Shown here one piece after another: positions 8,937-17,955 of a DNA stretch of 64,000 bases. The notes beneath the pieces were generated by a model, which ran no database searches, had not been told where the DNA came from, and saw nothing but the letters and a program-made list of their open reading frames with translations. The translations under genes were made by a program, and so were the position numbers. This DNA is from Polynucleobacter sp. TSB-Sco08W16 (GTDB lineage Bacteria > Pseudomonadota > Gammaproteobacteria > Burkholderiales > Burkholderiaceae). Position 1 is the stretch's first letter. Every line of letters starts with the position of its first letter. The stretch lies in assembly GCF_018687455.1 (NCBI RefSeq), contig NZ_CP061291.1:930001-994000 (forward strand), written 5' to 3'.

Positions 8937-9395
8937 TTGTTTAAATATATGAAAAAACCGCTACTTTTCCTATTTACCGCCAGCTTTTTAAGCCTAGCTT
9001 CACAAGTAGCCTCATCTCAAAGCATGGACTCCATTGCGGGTACATGGAAGACATTTGATGACGATACCAATCAACCAGCGGCAATTATTCTGATAACAGA
9101 AAAAAATGGTCTTTTTTCAGGTGTTATTACCAAATTATTGGATCCAAACGCTCTGGAAACCTGTGAAAAGTGCACCGATTCCCGCAAGGGAAAGTCCGTT
9201 CTTGGCATGGAGATCCTTACAGGACTTAAAAAGACTGGTGACAGTTACGCTGGCGGCCAAATATTGGATCCCGATGACGGCGAAATCTATCGAGCCGAGA
9301 TGAAATTGAAAGATCAGGGCAGTAAATTAGATCTAAGGGCCTATATCGGCATACCCTTGCTGGGCAGGACTCAAACCTGGATTCGTGAAAGGTAA
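8937..9395 (+). CDS. DUF2147 family exported protein
   Basis: A 152-residue protein beginning with a signal peptide (basic KYMKK, hydrophobic LLFLFTASFLSLAS, then small residues near 25-29). The mature part starts SIAGTWKTFDDD and contains CEKC, the SVLGMEILTGLKK segment and a YRAEMKLKD strand, typical of DUF2147, a small periplasmic beta-rich domain of unknown role. The chosen start is TTG at 8937 because AAGGG lies five bases before it. An ATG at 8949 in the same frame also gives a workable signal peptide but is far from that site. It is followed after four bases by a small membrane protein gene. Confidence 0.78.
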   Translation: MFKYMKKPLLFLFTASFLSLASQVASSQSMDSIAGTWKTFDDDTNQPAAIILITEKNGLFSGVITKLLDPNALETCEKCTDSRKGKSVLGMEILTGLKKTGDSYAGGQILDPDDGEIYRAEMKLKDQGSKLDLRAYIGIPLLGRTQTWIRER

Positions 9396-9399
9396 GTAA

Positions 9400-9588
9400 A
9401 TGCGTCTGTTTTTTTCTGTCCTCATCACCATGCTGTCCCTTTTTTACTTTCTCCCATTTGCCATTGCCTATAACAAGAAGCGTAGTAATACCGGGGCTAT
9501 ATTCGCGTTAAACCTCTTTTTGGGCTGGTCTCTCATTGGCTGGGTTGTTGCGCTTGTTTGGGCGCTCAAGGAAGAACAAGTCATCTAG
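9400..9588 (+). CDS. superinfection immunity-like small membrane protein
   Basis: A 62-residue protein with two hydrophobic helices (residues about 4-23 and 34-55) joined by a short basic loop YNKKRSN. The second part, GAIFALNLFLGWSLIGWVVALVWAL, follows the pattern of the Imm_superinfect family, named after the phage T4 Imm protein that blocks DNA injection by a second phage. Most chromosomal members have no shown role, so the name should not be read as function. The ATG follows four bases after the DUF2147 stop, with AAAGGTAAGTA before it, so the two genes are very likely co-transcribed. Confidence 0.72.
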   Translation: MRLFFSVLITMLSLFYFLPFAIAYNKKRSNTGAIFALNLFLGWSLIGWVVALVWALKEEQVI

Positions 9589-9623
9589 GTCAACAATGCC
9601 CCCTTTTATCCCCCCGTTGATTG

Positions 9624-9648
9624 AACTTGCCTAATTTATAGGCAAGTT
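9624..9648 (+). terminator. perfect 10-bp stem-loop, possible terminator
   Basis: AACTTGCCTA (9624-9633), loop ATTTA, TAGGCAAGTT (9639-9648), followed by ATTTGTATAAATT. It lies 36 bases after the superinfection-immunity-like gene and well before acnB. The T run is poor, so it may be a weak terminator or an mRNA 3'-end structure. Confidence 0.4.
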
Positions 9649-9680
9649 ATTTGTATAAATTACCCTTAGGGTTTAAACTC

Positions 9681-9710
9681 TTATATAAGACTTAATTTAG
9701 TAACTATAAT
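9681..9710 (+). promoter_or_regulatory. possible acnB promoter
   Basis: A perfect TATAAT lies at 9705-9710. The best upstream element at 18-bp spacing is TTATAT (9681-9686), a poor -35 match. A start near 9717 would give a leader of about 60 bases. The short palindrome ACCCTTAGGGT lies just upstream at about 9662-9672. The evidence is the -10 hexamer only. Confidence 0.35.
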
Positions 9711-9777
9711 TGAGCAAATCGGGTGAAAATGCCCTTTTGGCCTTTTTATTGATCACTTTTACCTCATAGGAAACACC

Positions 9778-12363
9778 ATGTTAGAAGCCTATAACGCCCA
9801 AGTTGCAGAACGTGCAGCTCTCGGCATCCCAGCCCTTCCTTTAACCAAGGATCAAACCGCTGAATTAGTAAAGTTACTAAAAAGCCCGCCTGCAGGCAAA
9901 GAGGCTGAATTGGTTGAACTCATCACCAATCGCGTTCCAGCCGGCGTAGATGAAGCGGCCAAGGTAAAAGCAGAATTTTTAGATGCGGTTGCAAAAGGAA
10001 CAGAAAAGTCTCCTTTAATTTCCCGCATTAAAGCAACCGAATTACTGGGCACTATGCTCGGTGGATACAACATCAAACCGTTAGTTGAGTTATTAACTGA
10101 TGCCGAGTGCGGCTCAGTTGCAGCAGAAGCACTCAAGAAAACTCTTCTGATGTTTGATTATTTCAATGATGTTCATGAGTTGGCAGAAAAAGGCAATGCC
10201 AATGCTAAAGCTGTAATGAAGAGCTGGGCTGACGCAGAGTGGTTTACAAGCCGCCCTGCTGTCCCTGAGAGCATGAAGCTCACTGTATTTAAGGTGACAG
10301 GCGAAACCAATACTGATGACCTCTCACCTGCACCAGATGCATGGAGTCGTCCTGATATTCCATTGCATGCAACGATCATGCTCAAGAACCCACGTCCTGG
10401 TATCGAACCAGATGAATCTGGTGTTCGTGGTCCCATGAAACAAATTGCTGCACTACAGAAAAAAGGCAATCAAATTGCTTACGTCGGTGATGTTGTTGGC
10501 ACAGGCTCTTCACGTAAGTCTGCTACTAACTCTGTGCTTTGGTGGACTGGTCAAGATATTCCCTTTGTTCCTAACAAGCGCTTTGGTGGCGTCTGTCTTG
10601 GCGGAAACATTGCACCAATCTTCTTTAATACCATGGAAGATTCGGGCGCATTGCCAATTGAATTAGATGTATCCCAAATGAATATGGGCGATGAAATTGA
10701 GCTACGTCCATACGAAGGTAAAGTATTTAAGAATGGTCAAGAGATCACCACCTTCTCACTGAAATCTCCTGTAATTTTGGATGAAGTGCGTGCCGGTGGT
10801 CGCATTCCTTTGATCGTGGGTCGCGGCTTAACTGCAAAGGCTCGTGCAGCACTAGGCTTACCTGCTTCTACAGAGTTCCGCCTACCGGTTAGCCCTCCAG
10901 ATAACAAAAAAGGTTTCAGCTTGGCGCAAAAGATTGTTGGTCGCGCCTGTGGATTACCAGAGGGTCAAGGTGTTCGTCCGGGAACTTACTGCGAACCACG
11001 CATGACTACCGTTGGTTCACAAGATACTACCGGTCCTATGACTCGTGATGAATTGAAAGACCTCGCTTGCTTGGGCTTCTCTTCTGATCTAGTAATGCAG
11101 TCTTTCTGTCACACCTCTGCTTATCCAAAGCCTGTAGATATCCGCACCCAACATGAATTACCACCATTCATGACTAATCGTGGTGGTGTGGCATTGCGTC
11201 CGGGTGATGGTGTTATCCATAGCTGGCTAAATCGCTTACTCCTCCCAGATACTTGTGGTACAGGTGGCGATAGTCATACACGCTTCCCTATTGGCATCTC
11301 TTTCCCTGCTGGTTCAGGTCTAGTTGCCTTTGCAGCAGCTACTGGCGTTATGCCACTAGATATGCCTGAGTCAGTATTGATTCGCTTTAAAGGCAAAATG
11401 CAACCTGGCATCACTTTGCGTGACTTAGTCAATGCCATTCCGCTGTATGCCATCAAGCGCGGCTTGTTAACTGTTGAGAAACAAGGCAAGAAGAATATTT
11501 TCTCAGGCCGCATTCTTGAAATCGAAGGCTTGCCTGATCTCAAAGTTGAGCAAGCATTTGAATTATCTGATGCATCTGCTGAGCGTTCTGCTGGTGGCTG
11601 TACAGTTCACCTGAATAAAGAGCCAATTATTGAGTACATGCAATCCAATATCACTTTGATGAAGTGGATGATTGCTAATGGCTATGAAGATAAGCGCACC
11701 CTTGGTCGTCGTATCAAAGCCATGGAAGCTTGGATTGCAAACCCACAATTGCTCCAGCCAGATGCAAATGCTGACTATGCGGAAATCATTGAAATCAATA
11801 TCGATGAAATCAAAGAACCTATTCTGGCCTGCCCTAACGATCCAGATGATGTGAAAGTATTGTCTGAAGTTGCTGGGGACAAGATTGATGAGGTGTTTAT
11901 CGGCTCTTGCATGACAAATATCGGTCACTTCCGTGCTGCCGGTCAGGTGTTGCAAGGCAAAAAAGATATGCCAACCCGTCTATGGGTGGCTCCTCCAACC
12001 AAGATGGATGCTATGGTCTTGATGGAAGAAGGCTACTACGGCATGTTGGGCGCAGCTGGTGCTCGTATGGAGAGTCCAGGTTGCTCACTCTGCATGGGTA
12101 ACCAAGCGCAGATCCGCAAAGGTTCAACAGCTGTATCTACCTCAACACGTAACTTCCCTAATCGCTTAGGAATTGATACACGCGTATATCTAGCTTCTGC
12201 TGAATTGGCCTCTGTAGCAGCTCTTTTGGGCCGTCTACCAACCCCTGCTGAATACTTGGAGCAAGTGAAAGCGCTCGATGCTAAGTCTGGTGAAGTTTAT
12301 AAATACATGAGCTTTGACAAACTCAAGTCATTTAGCGATGTTGCCGATACTGTAACGGTGTAA
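9778..12363 (+). CDS. acnB: aconitate hydratase B
   Basis: An 861-residue enzyme of the citric acid cycle, isomerising citrate and isocitrate through a [4Fe-4S] cluster. The domain order is that of AcnB: an N-terminal helical HEAT-like domain (1-160), then the swivel domain (from about 165, TNTDDLSPAPDAW), then the catalytic domains. Cluster cysteines are visible at about 710 (GSCMTNIGHFRAAG) and about 769-772 (GCSLCMGNQ). GGDSHTRFP carries catalytic residues. AGGAA seven bases before the ATG supports the start. Length matches the family. It is separated from its left neighbour by 189 bases and ends at a strong terminator. Confidence 0.98.
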   Translation: MLEAYNAQVAERAALGIPALPLTKDQTAELVKLLKSPPAGKEAELVELITNRVPAGVDEAAKVKAEFLDAVAKGTEKSPLISRIKATELLGTMLGGYNIKPLVELLTDAECGSVAAEALKKTLLMFDYFNDVHELAEKGNANAKAVMKSWADAEWFTSRPAVPESMKLTVFKVTGETNTDDLSPAPDAWSRPDIPLHATIMLKNPRPGIEPDESGVRGPMKQIAALQKKGNQIAYVGDVVGTGSSRKSATNSVLWWTGQDIPFVPNKRFGGVCLGGNIAPIFFNTMEDSGALPIELDVSQMNMGDEIELRPYEGKVFKNGQEITTFSLKSPVILDEVRAGGRIPLIVGRGLTAKARAALGLPASTEFRLPVSPPDNKKGFSLAQKIVGRACGLPEGQGVRPGTYCEPRMTTVGSQDTTGPMTRDELKDLACLGFSSDLVMQSFCHTSAYPKPVDIRTQHELPPFMTNRGGVALRPGDGVIHSWLNRLLLPDTCGTGGDSHTRFPIGISFPAGSGLVAFAAATGVMPLDMPESVLIRFKGKMQPGITLRDLVNAIPLYAIKRGLLTVEKQGKKNIFSGRILEIEGLPDLKVEQAFELSDASAERSAGGCTVHLNKEPIIEYMQSNITLMKWMIANGYEDKRTLGRRIKAMEAWIANPQLLQPDANADYAEIIEINIDEIKEPILACPNDPDDVKVLSEVAGDKIDEVFIGSCMTNIGHFRAAGQVLQGKKDMPTRLWVAPPTKMDAMVLMEEGYYGMLGAAGARMESPGCSLCMGNQAQIRKGSTAVSTSTRNFPNRLGIDTRVYLASAELASVAALLGRLPTPAEYLEQVKALDAKSGEVYKYMSFDKLKSFSDVADTVTV

Positions 12364-12401
12364 AGCAAAAGATTTACCATTTCATCAGCGGAGTGGGCAA
12401 C

Positions 12402-12431
12402 AAAAAAGGCGATCAATTGGTCGCCTTTTTC
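12402..12431. terminator. bidirectional intrinsic terminator
   Basis: AAAAAAGGCGATC (12402-12414), loop AATT, GGTCGCCTTTTT (12419-12430). The stem has one G-T wobble. A tract before and T tract after make it usable on both strands, for acnB (+) and for the purL/spermidine-synthase-like transcript (-). Confidence 0.85.
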
Positions 12432-12452
12432 TTTATCTGCTTGTTCGAAGAA

Positions 12453-13220
12453 CTAAATAGAGAGTTTATTTTCTTGTCGGGCATTTTCACGACTAATGCC
12501 CGATACCCATTTATTAGTTGGCAGGCCAGTCTTATCGGAAATCAATTTAGCACGCTTAACTACATCTTTCCATTCAGCCTCTAATTTAGGGCCCTTGAAA
12601 GCAATTGCAACAACGTTACAGTCATGAGATTCTGGAAATAGCAGTACACGATTGCCAAAGGCTTCGCAGATATTCTGAAGATTGATATCAAAGCTCTTGT
12701 GACGTGAAAATAGGTTTACCGTCATGACGCCTGGACCCTTCAGAATGTCATAGCAGCCCTTATAAAATTCTAAAGAACTGGCAACTGGGCCATCACAAAT
12801 CGCATCATACAAGTCGACTTGTACAGCATCATATTGGTTCTTATTTTTGACTGACTTCACAAAAGTTTTTGCATCGATCTGCAAGGTTTCGAGCCTACGA
12901 TCATCATCAGGGGTGAAGAACATCGATCTAGCAGCAACTATTACTGCGGGATTTAGCTCAACAACCGTTGTTTTTACAGCCGGGCAATAGCGATGCTGAA
13001 ATTTTGTTAGCGCGCCAGTGCCCAGACCCAGCTGGGCGATTTTCATGCCGGGCTTCGTTTCAAGGAACAAAAGCCAAGCCATCATTTGCTGGTTATATTC
13101 GAGGTAGATTTCATCAGGGTCACGAATGCGCATTGCCCCTTGGATTAATTCACTACCGAAGTGAAGATATCGAATACCACCGCTTTCAGAAAACGTTACT
13201 GGTTCAATTGCAAACAGCAT
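12453..13220 (-). CDS. spermidine synthase-like protein
   Basis: A 255-residue protein of the polyamine aminopropyltransferase/methyltransferase fold. The cofactor loop QLGLGTGALTKF is near residue 65, the acidic ribose-binding strand VVELNPAV near 89, and DLYDAICDGP near 135 fits the place of the catalytic DSTDP of SpeE. Both acidic residues are kept but the proline is not, so true aminopropyl transfer is uncertain. The last 60 residues are not typical of SpeE. Its ATG overlaps the purL stop by one base (TAATG), implying translational coupling. No polyamine genes are nearby. Confidence 0.72.
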   Translation of the reverse strand: MLFAIEPVTFSESGGIRYLHFGSELIQGAMRIRDPDEIYLEYNQQMMAWLLFLETKPGMKIAQLGLGTGALTKFQHRYCPAVKTTVVELNPAVIVAARSMFFTPDDDRRLETLQIDAKTFVKSVKNKNQYDAVQVDLYDAICDGPVASSLEFYKGCYDILKGPGVMTVNLFSRHKSFDINLQNICEAFGNRVLLFPESHDCNVVAIAFKGPKLEAEWKDVVKRAKLISDKTGLPTNKWVSGISRENARQENKLSI

Positions 13221-16200
13221 TATTTAGCCCAGCGACGCGCATTACGGAATAAGCGCAACCAAGGACTTGCACCATCTGGCGTATCTAACCATTCCGGTGG
13301 ACACCAGCTCATCTGAGTCGCCCGGAAAACGCGCTCTGGATGCGGCATCATGACCGTAAAACGGCCATCGGGTGTTGTAACCCCAGTTAAACCGCCTGGA
13401 GAGCCATTAGGATTTAATGGATAGATCTCAGTCGGGTTGCCCTGATGATCAACAAAGCGCAAAGCAGATAAACCTTGCTGCTCGATCTGCGCCAAATTAC
13501 CTTGTTGACTGAAGTTTGCAAAGCCTTCACCATGCGCAATGGCAATTGGTAACTGGCTGCCTTCCATGCCTTGAGTAAAGATCGATGGTGAAGCAAGAAC
13601 CTCAGCCATTACTAAGCGTGCCTCGTATTGCTCTGATTGATTGCGGGTAAATTTAGGCCATGCATCAGCGCCAGGAATAATTCCTGAGAGATTGCTCATC
13701 ATCTGGCAACCATTGCAAACACCTAATGCAAAGCTGTCTAGACGATTGAAGAAGCTAGAGAATTGATCGCGCAATTGTTGATTAAACAAAATTGTCTTAG
13801 CCCAACCCTCCCCGGCTCCGAGAACATCACCATAACTAAAGCCACCACACGCAATCAAGCCACGGAAGTCATCAAGCTTAGCTTTACCGCTTAACAAGTC
13901 GGACATATGAACGTCGTAGCTGTCAAATCCAGCCCAATTAACAGCATAGGCCATCTCAACATGAGAGTTAACGCCTTGCTCTCGCAAAATAGCCACTTTG
14001 GGCCGAACATTTTTTGATATAAATGGGGCCGCTACATCTTCTGCAGGATCAAAGGTCAACTTAGGCGACATTCCTGCATCAGATAAATTATCCAAAAGAC
14101 CGAATTCAGAGTCAGCACATGCCGGGTTATCGCGTAAACGGGCAATTTGATAACTCGTATTAGTCCACATCTTTTGCAATAGTTCACGAGGTTCTGCAAA
14201 AATGCTTTTCGCATCGCGCCAAATTTCGATGCGACCATTCGTATTAGGCTTACCAATCACATGGCTAAATGCGCTAAGACCTAATTTACGCAAGATCGCA
14301 AATACGGCATCGCGGTCCTCTCTGCGAACTTGTATTACCGCTCCAAGCTCTTCGCTAAAGAGAGCGCGCATTGTTTGCTCATGGCGTCGACCAGAAACTT
14401 GCTGAGCCCAGTTCTTTGCATCTCCATAGTCAGCCTCTTGGCCAACATCAGCCGCGATCATATCTACATTGATAGATACGCCGGTATGTGAAGCAAATGC
14501 CATTTCTGAAACGCAAGCGAATAAGCCACCATCAGAACGATCATGGTAAGCCAGCAATTTATTTTCTTTTCGTAATTCGATAATGGCAGCAGCTAGTGCC
14601 TTGAGATCCTCTGGATTATCGAGATTGGGGGCTGTTTTTCCTGATTGGTTTAAAACTTGGGCCAAGATACTGCCAGCCATACGATTTTTGCCTCGACCCA
14701 GGTCAATTAAGATCAATTCAGTTTCTAAGGCTGAGCCATCATTATTTTTTAGCTTCAATAATGGAGTGGCTGTTTTACGCACATCTTGCACGGATGCAAA
14801 GGCGGAAATAATTAAAGAGACTGGTGAAACAACCTTCTTAGCTTGACTACCATCGCGCCATTCAGTTGCCATCGATAAAGAGTCTTTTCCTACCGGAATC
14901 GAAATTCCTAGGGCTGGACACAATTCCATACCAACTGCTTTCACAGAATCGTATAACTTAGCATCTTCACCTGGAGCGCCGCAGGCAGCCATCCAGTTTG
15001 CTGAGAGTTTTACATCTTCAAGGCGGCGTATATCGGCAGCAAGCAAGTTCGTAATGGCTTCACCAACCGCCATTCGCGCTGCTGCAGGGGCATCAATCAC
15101 GGCAACTGGGGTACGCTCACCCATAGTCATCACTTCACCGCGATAGCCTTTGTAATCCATTAGCGTTACTGCACAATCTGCGACAGGCACTTGCCAAGGG
15201 CCAACGAACTGATCGCGAGCATTCAGCCCCCCAACCGTTCTATCCCCAATCGTGATCAAGAATGATTTGCTGGCAACAGTTGGCTGTTGCAATACCCAGG
15301 CAATTGATTGCGCTAAATCAGCATCGGTAACATCTAGTTCAGTAAATTCTTGTGACACACGTTTTACATCACGATGCATCCGCGGCGGCTTACCCAGCAA
15401 TACCTCCATCGGCATATCGATAGGTAATGCAGCGTCTGTTCCAGCATCTTGCTTTGAGTCGGCTAGTTGTAACTGACGCTCTGTTGTCGCCTCTCCAACT
15501 ACTGCGAACGGACAACGCTCACGCTCACAGAAAGACTTGAATAAATCTAAATGCTTAGACTCAATAGCCAGCACATAACGTTCTTGAGATTCGTTACACC
15601 AAATCTCTGCGGGGCTCATGCCACTCTCTTCAAGAGGAATGCTGCGCAGCTTGAACTTAGCACCCAAACCCGCTCCATCAGCCAACTCCGGGAATGCATT
15701 AGACAGACCGCCCGCACCAACATCATGGATTGATACGATTGGATTATTGTCTCCTAGTGCTCGGCAAGCATTGATGACCTCTTGTGCTCGACGCTCCATC
15801 TCTGGATTACCACGTTGAACAGAATCAAAATCTAAGTCAGCAGTGTTGGTACCAGTGGCAACAGAACTACCTGTTGCACCACCCATGCCAATACGCATAC
15901 CAGGACCGCCCAATTGAATTAAGAGGTGGCCGGATTGAATTGCCTTTTTCTCAGTATGAATAGAGTCAATACTACCGATACCGCCCGCAATCATGATGGG
16001 TTTGTGATAACCGCGCCGTGTGCCTTCTAATGTTTGCTCAAAGACACGGAAGTAACCACCCAAAATTGGGCGCCCGAATTCGTTATTAAATGCAGCACCA
16101 CCAAGCGGGCCATCAATCATGATTTGCAAAGGTGTGGCAATTCGCTCAGGCTTACCATACTGCTCACTCTCCCATGGAAGATCAGTGCCAGGAATATTGA

Positions 16201-17257
16201 GGTTTGAAACTGAGAAGCCTGTTAAACCCGCCTTAGGACGCCCGCCAATACCAGTGGCACCCTCATCTCGAATTTCTCCACCCGCTCCAGTAGAGGCGCC
16301 TGGAAAAGGGGCTATCGCTGTTGGGTGATTATGAGTTTCAACCTTCATCAAGGTATGGACTAAACGCGTATCTTTTTCATAGCGATGATCAGCTCCCTGG
16401 GGAACCCAAGTTTCTGATTCGCAACCCACCATCACCGCTGAGTTATCGGAATAGGCAACAATCGTACCTTCTGGCTGCAGTTGATGGGTATTTCGAATCA
16501 TGGCAAATAAAGAACGCTCTTGATCATCTCCATCAATGGTCCAGCTGGAATTAAAAATCTTATGGCGACAATGTTCGCTATTAGCTTGCGCAAACATGAT
16601 CAGCTCTACATCACTGGGGTTGCGTTTCAAGCGAATGAAGTTCTCAGTAAGGTAGGCAACTTCATCATCAGAGAGTGCGAGACCTAATTCTTGATTGGCT
16701 TTGTCTAAAGCACCCCTACCCTCTGTTAAGACGGGTATGCGCGTTAATGGACGATCATCTAAAGTCTGATAGAGCGCATTGGCAGCATCCACTGAGTCGA
16801 TAACAGCTTCTGTCATTCGATCATGAATCGCACTTAATACCAATTGAGTTTGGGCTGGGCTTAACGCTTTTTTACTCTTCCATGAAAATTGAACGCCGCG
16901 CTCAACCCTCAATACATTTAATCCGCACTGCTGGGCAATATCTGTTGCTTTACTTGCCCATGGAGATACGGTTCCAAGGCGAGGAATAACAATTGCTCCC
17001 TGTATATCGCCAGAACCTTTGCCAAACCAAGATCTACCTTGGCTTATATTAGAGGCAAAAGCTTGGCCATAAGTCAAAAGGCTTTCAAGCACCTCTTGAT
17101 TTTGTGTGCTCAGCTGCTGCTCAGACCAAATGAAATGTAAGTACTGAGCCTCGATAGACTCTAGAGCCACGCCTTGCGACGCTAAAGAGGCTAAAAGTCG
17201 CTGTTGACGAAAGGAGGAAAGCGCATCTGCGCCGGGCAAAAAATGGAAAAAAGACAT
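13220..17257 (-). CDS. purL: phosphoribosylformylglycinamidine synthase
   Basis: A 1345-residue large-type PurL, which makes FGAM from FGAR, glutamine and ATP in purine synthesis. The N-terminal and linker domains are followed by the two AIR-synthase-like ATPase halves (VETHNHPTAIAPFPGA near residue 300, NPIVSIHDVGAGGLSNAF near 500). The C-terminal glutaminase has its nucleophile Cys near 1178 in LGVCNGCQMM and a His-Glu pair in PHPERVFR. Length matches the gammaproteobacterial/betaproteobacterial single-chain enzyme (about 1300). It is coupled to the downstream spermidine-synthase-like gene. Confidence 0.98.
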   Translation of the reverse strand: MSFFHFLPGADALSSFRQQRLLASLASQGVALESIEAQYLHFIWSEQQLSTQNQEVLESLLTYGQAFASNISQGRSWFGKGSGDIQGAIVIPRLGTVSPWASKATDIAQQCGLNVLRVERGVQFSWKSKKALSPAQTQLVLSAIHDRMTEAVIDSVDAANALYQTLDDRPLTRIPVLTEGRGALDKANQELGLALSDDEVAYLTENFIRLKRNPSDVELIMFAQANSEHCRHKIFNSSWTIDGDDQERSLFAMIRNTHQLQPEGTIVAYSDNSAVMVGCESETWVPQGADHRYEKDTRLVHTLMKVETHNHPTAIAPFPGASTGAGGEIRDEGATGIGGRPKAGLTGFSVSNLNIPGTDLPWESEQYGKPERIATPLQIMIDGPLGGAAFNNEFGRPILGGYFRVFEQTLEGTRRGYHKPIMIAGGIGSIDSIHTEKKAIQSGHLLIQLGGPGMRIGMGGATGSSVATGTNTADLDFDSVQRGNPEMERRAQEVINACRALGDNNPIVSIHDVGAGGLSNAFPELADGAGLGAKFKLRSIPLEESGMSPAEIWCNESQERYVLAIESKHLDLFKSFCERERCPFAVVGEATTERQLQLADSKQDAGTDAALPIDMPMEVLLGKPPRMHRDVKRVSQEFTELDVTDADLAQSIAWVLQQPTVASKSFLITIGDRTVGGLNARDQFVGPWQVPVADCAVTLMDYKGYRGEVMTMGERTPVAVIDAPAAARMAVGEAITNLLAADIRRLEDVKLSANWMAACGAPGEDAKLYDSVKAVGMELCPALGISIPVGKDSLSMATEWRDGSQAKKVVSPVSLIISAFASVQDVRKTATPLLKLKNNDGSALETELILIDLGRGKNRMAGSILAQVLNQSGKTAPNLDNPEDLKALAAAIIELRKENKLLAYHDRSDGGLFACVSEMAFASHTGVSINVDMIAADVGQEADYGDAKNWAQQVSGRRHEQTMRALFSEELGAVIQVRREDRDAVFAILRKLGLSAFSHVIGKPNTNGRIEIWRDAKSIFAEPRELLQKMWTNTSYQIARLRDNPACADSEFGLLDNLSDAGMSPKLTFDPAEDVAAPFISKNVRPKVAILREQGVNSHVEMAYAVNWAGFDSYDVHMSDLLSGKAKLDDFRGLIACGGFSYGDVLGAGEGWAKTILFNQQLRDQFSSFFNRLDSFALGVCNGCQMMSNLSGIIPGADAWPKFTRNQSEQYEARLVMAEVLASPSIFTQGMEGSQLPIAIAHGEGFANFSQQGNLAQIEQQGLSALRFVDHQGNPTEIYPLNPNGSPGGLTGVTTPDGRFTVMMPHPERVFRATQMSWCPPEWLDTPDGASPWLRLFRNARRWAK

Positions 17258-17278
17258 CCCTAGATTATAAGGTTTTGC

Positions 17279-17953
17279 CTACAGCAGCCGCCCACCCTGA
17301 AGATGTAATTGCCGTTGACACCGACTGGCCAAGGCAGAATCGTGGGTGACCAAGACTAAAGTGGATTGACTGGCCTGATTTAACTCAAAAAGGAGCTTAA
17401 TAACCCGCTCACCACTAGCCTCATCTAGGCTACCCGTCGGCTCATCAGCAAAAAGGATTTGAGGTTTAGTAATAAAGGCTCTTGCCAAGGCAACGCGTTG
17501 CTGCTCTCCTCCAGAAAGGGTTTTGGGGAAATGATTGAGACGCCCCAGTAGCCCAACACGCTCCAGCCAGACTCTAGCATCCTCTTTTACGTCTTTTCGA
17601 CCAAGCAGTTGAGCTGGGAGCATGACATTTTCAAGCGCTGTTAAATGGGATAGCAGTTGGAAGGATTGAAATACAAAACTCACATGGGCTGCGCGTAGCT
17701 TTGCCCGACCATCCTCGTCTAGTTGATTTAGATCATGCCCCATCAATATGACATTGCCAGAGCTTGGCAAATCTAAACCAGCCAATAGGCCGAGTAAGGT
17801 GCTTTTTCCCGACCCAGAGGCACCAGTAATGGCAACGCTCTCGCCTTGTGCAATATCAAAACCAATGTCGTGCAAAATAGTTAAAGCACCATCGCTTGAT
17901 AGAACTTGTTGGCCAAGATGATTCGCACTTAATACGCTTGCTGGAATACTCAT
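17279..17953 (-). CDS. ABC transporter ATP-binding protein (YbbA/LolD type)
   Basis: A 224-residue ATPase with Walker A GASGSGKST (about residues 41-49), signature LSGGEQQR, Walker B ILFADEPTG and the switch His in VLVTH. Sequence and position opposite tesA match YbbA, whose partner in E. coli is the permease YbbP. Here no permease follows; purL comes next, 21 bases away. The partner must be encoded elsewhere or lost. Its ATG is two bases from the ATG of the divergent tesA, so its promoter must lie inside tesA coding sequence. LolD of the lipoprotein exporter is the main alternative. Confidence 0.85.
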   Translation of the reverse strand: MSIPASVLSANHLGQQVLSSDGALTILHDIGFDIAQGESVAITGASGSGKSTLLGLLAGLDLPSSGNVILMGHDLNQLDEDGRAKLRAAHVSFVFQSFQLLSHLTALENVMLPAQLLGRKDVKEDARVWLERVGLLGRLNHFPKTLSGGEQQRVALARAFITKPQILFADEPTGSLDEASGERVIKLLFELNQASQSTLVLVTHDSALASRCQRQLHLQGGRLL

Positions 17954-17955
17954 AA

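Noticed and set aside
9650..9777. Small RNA or riboswitch upstream of acnB
   Set aside because: Apart from a TATAAT and a short palindrome I see no conserved fold or family signature.
11563..11955. 130-codon open frame on the minus strand inside acnB
   Set aside because: It is antisense to a fully conserved aconitase, has no recognisable domain, and its composition fits a shadow frame.
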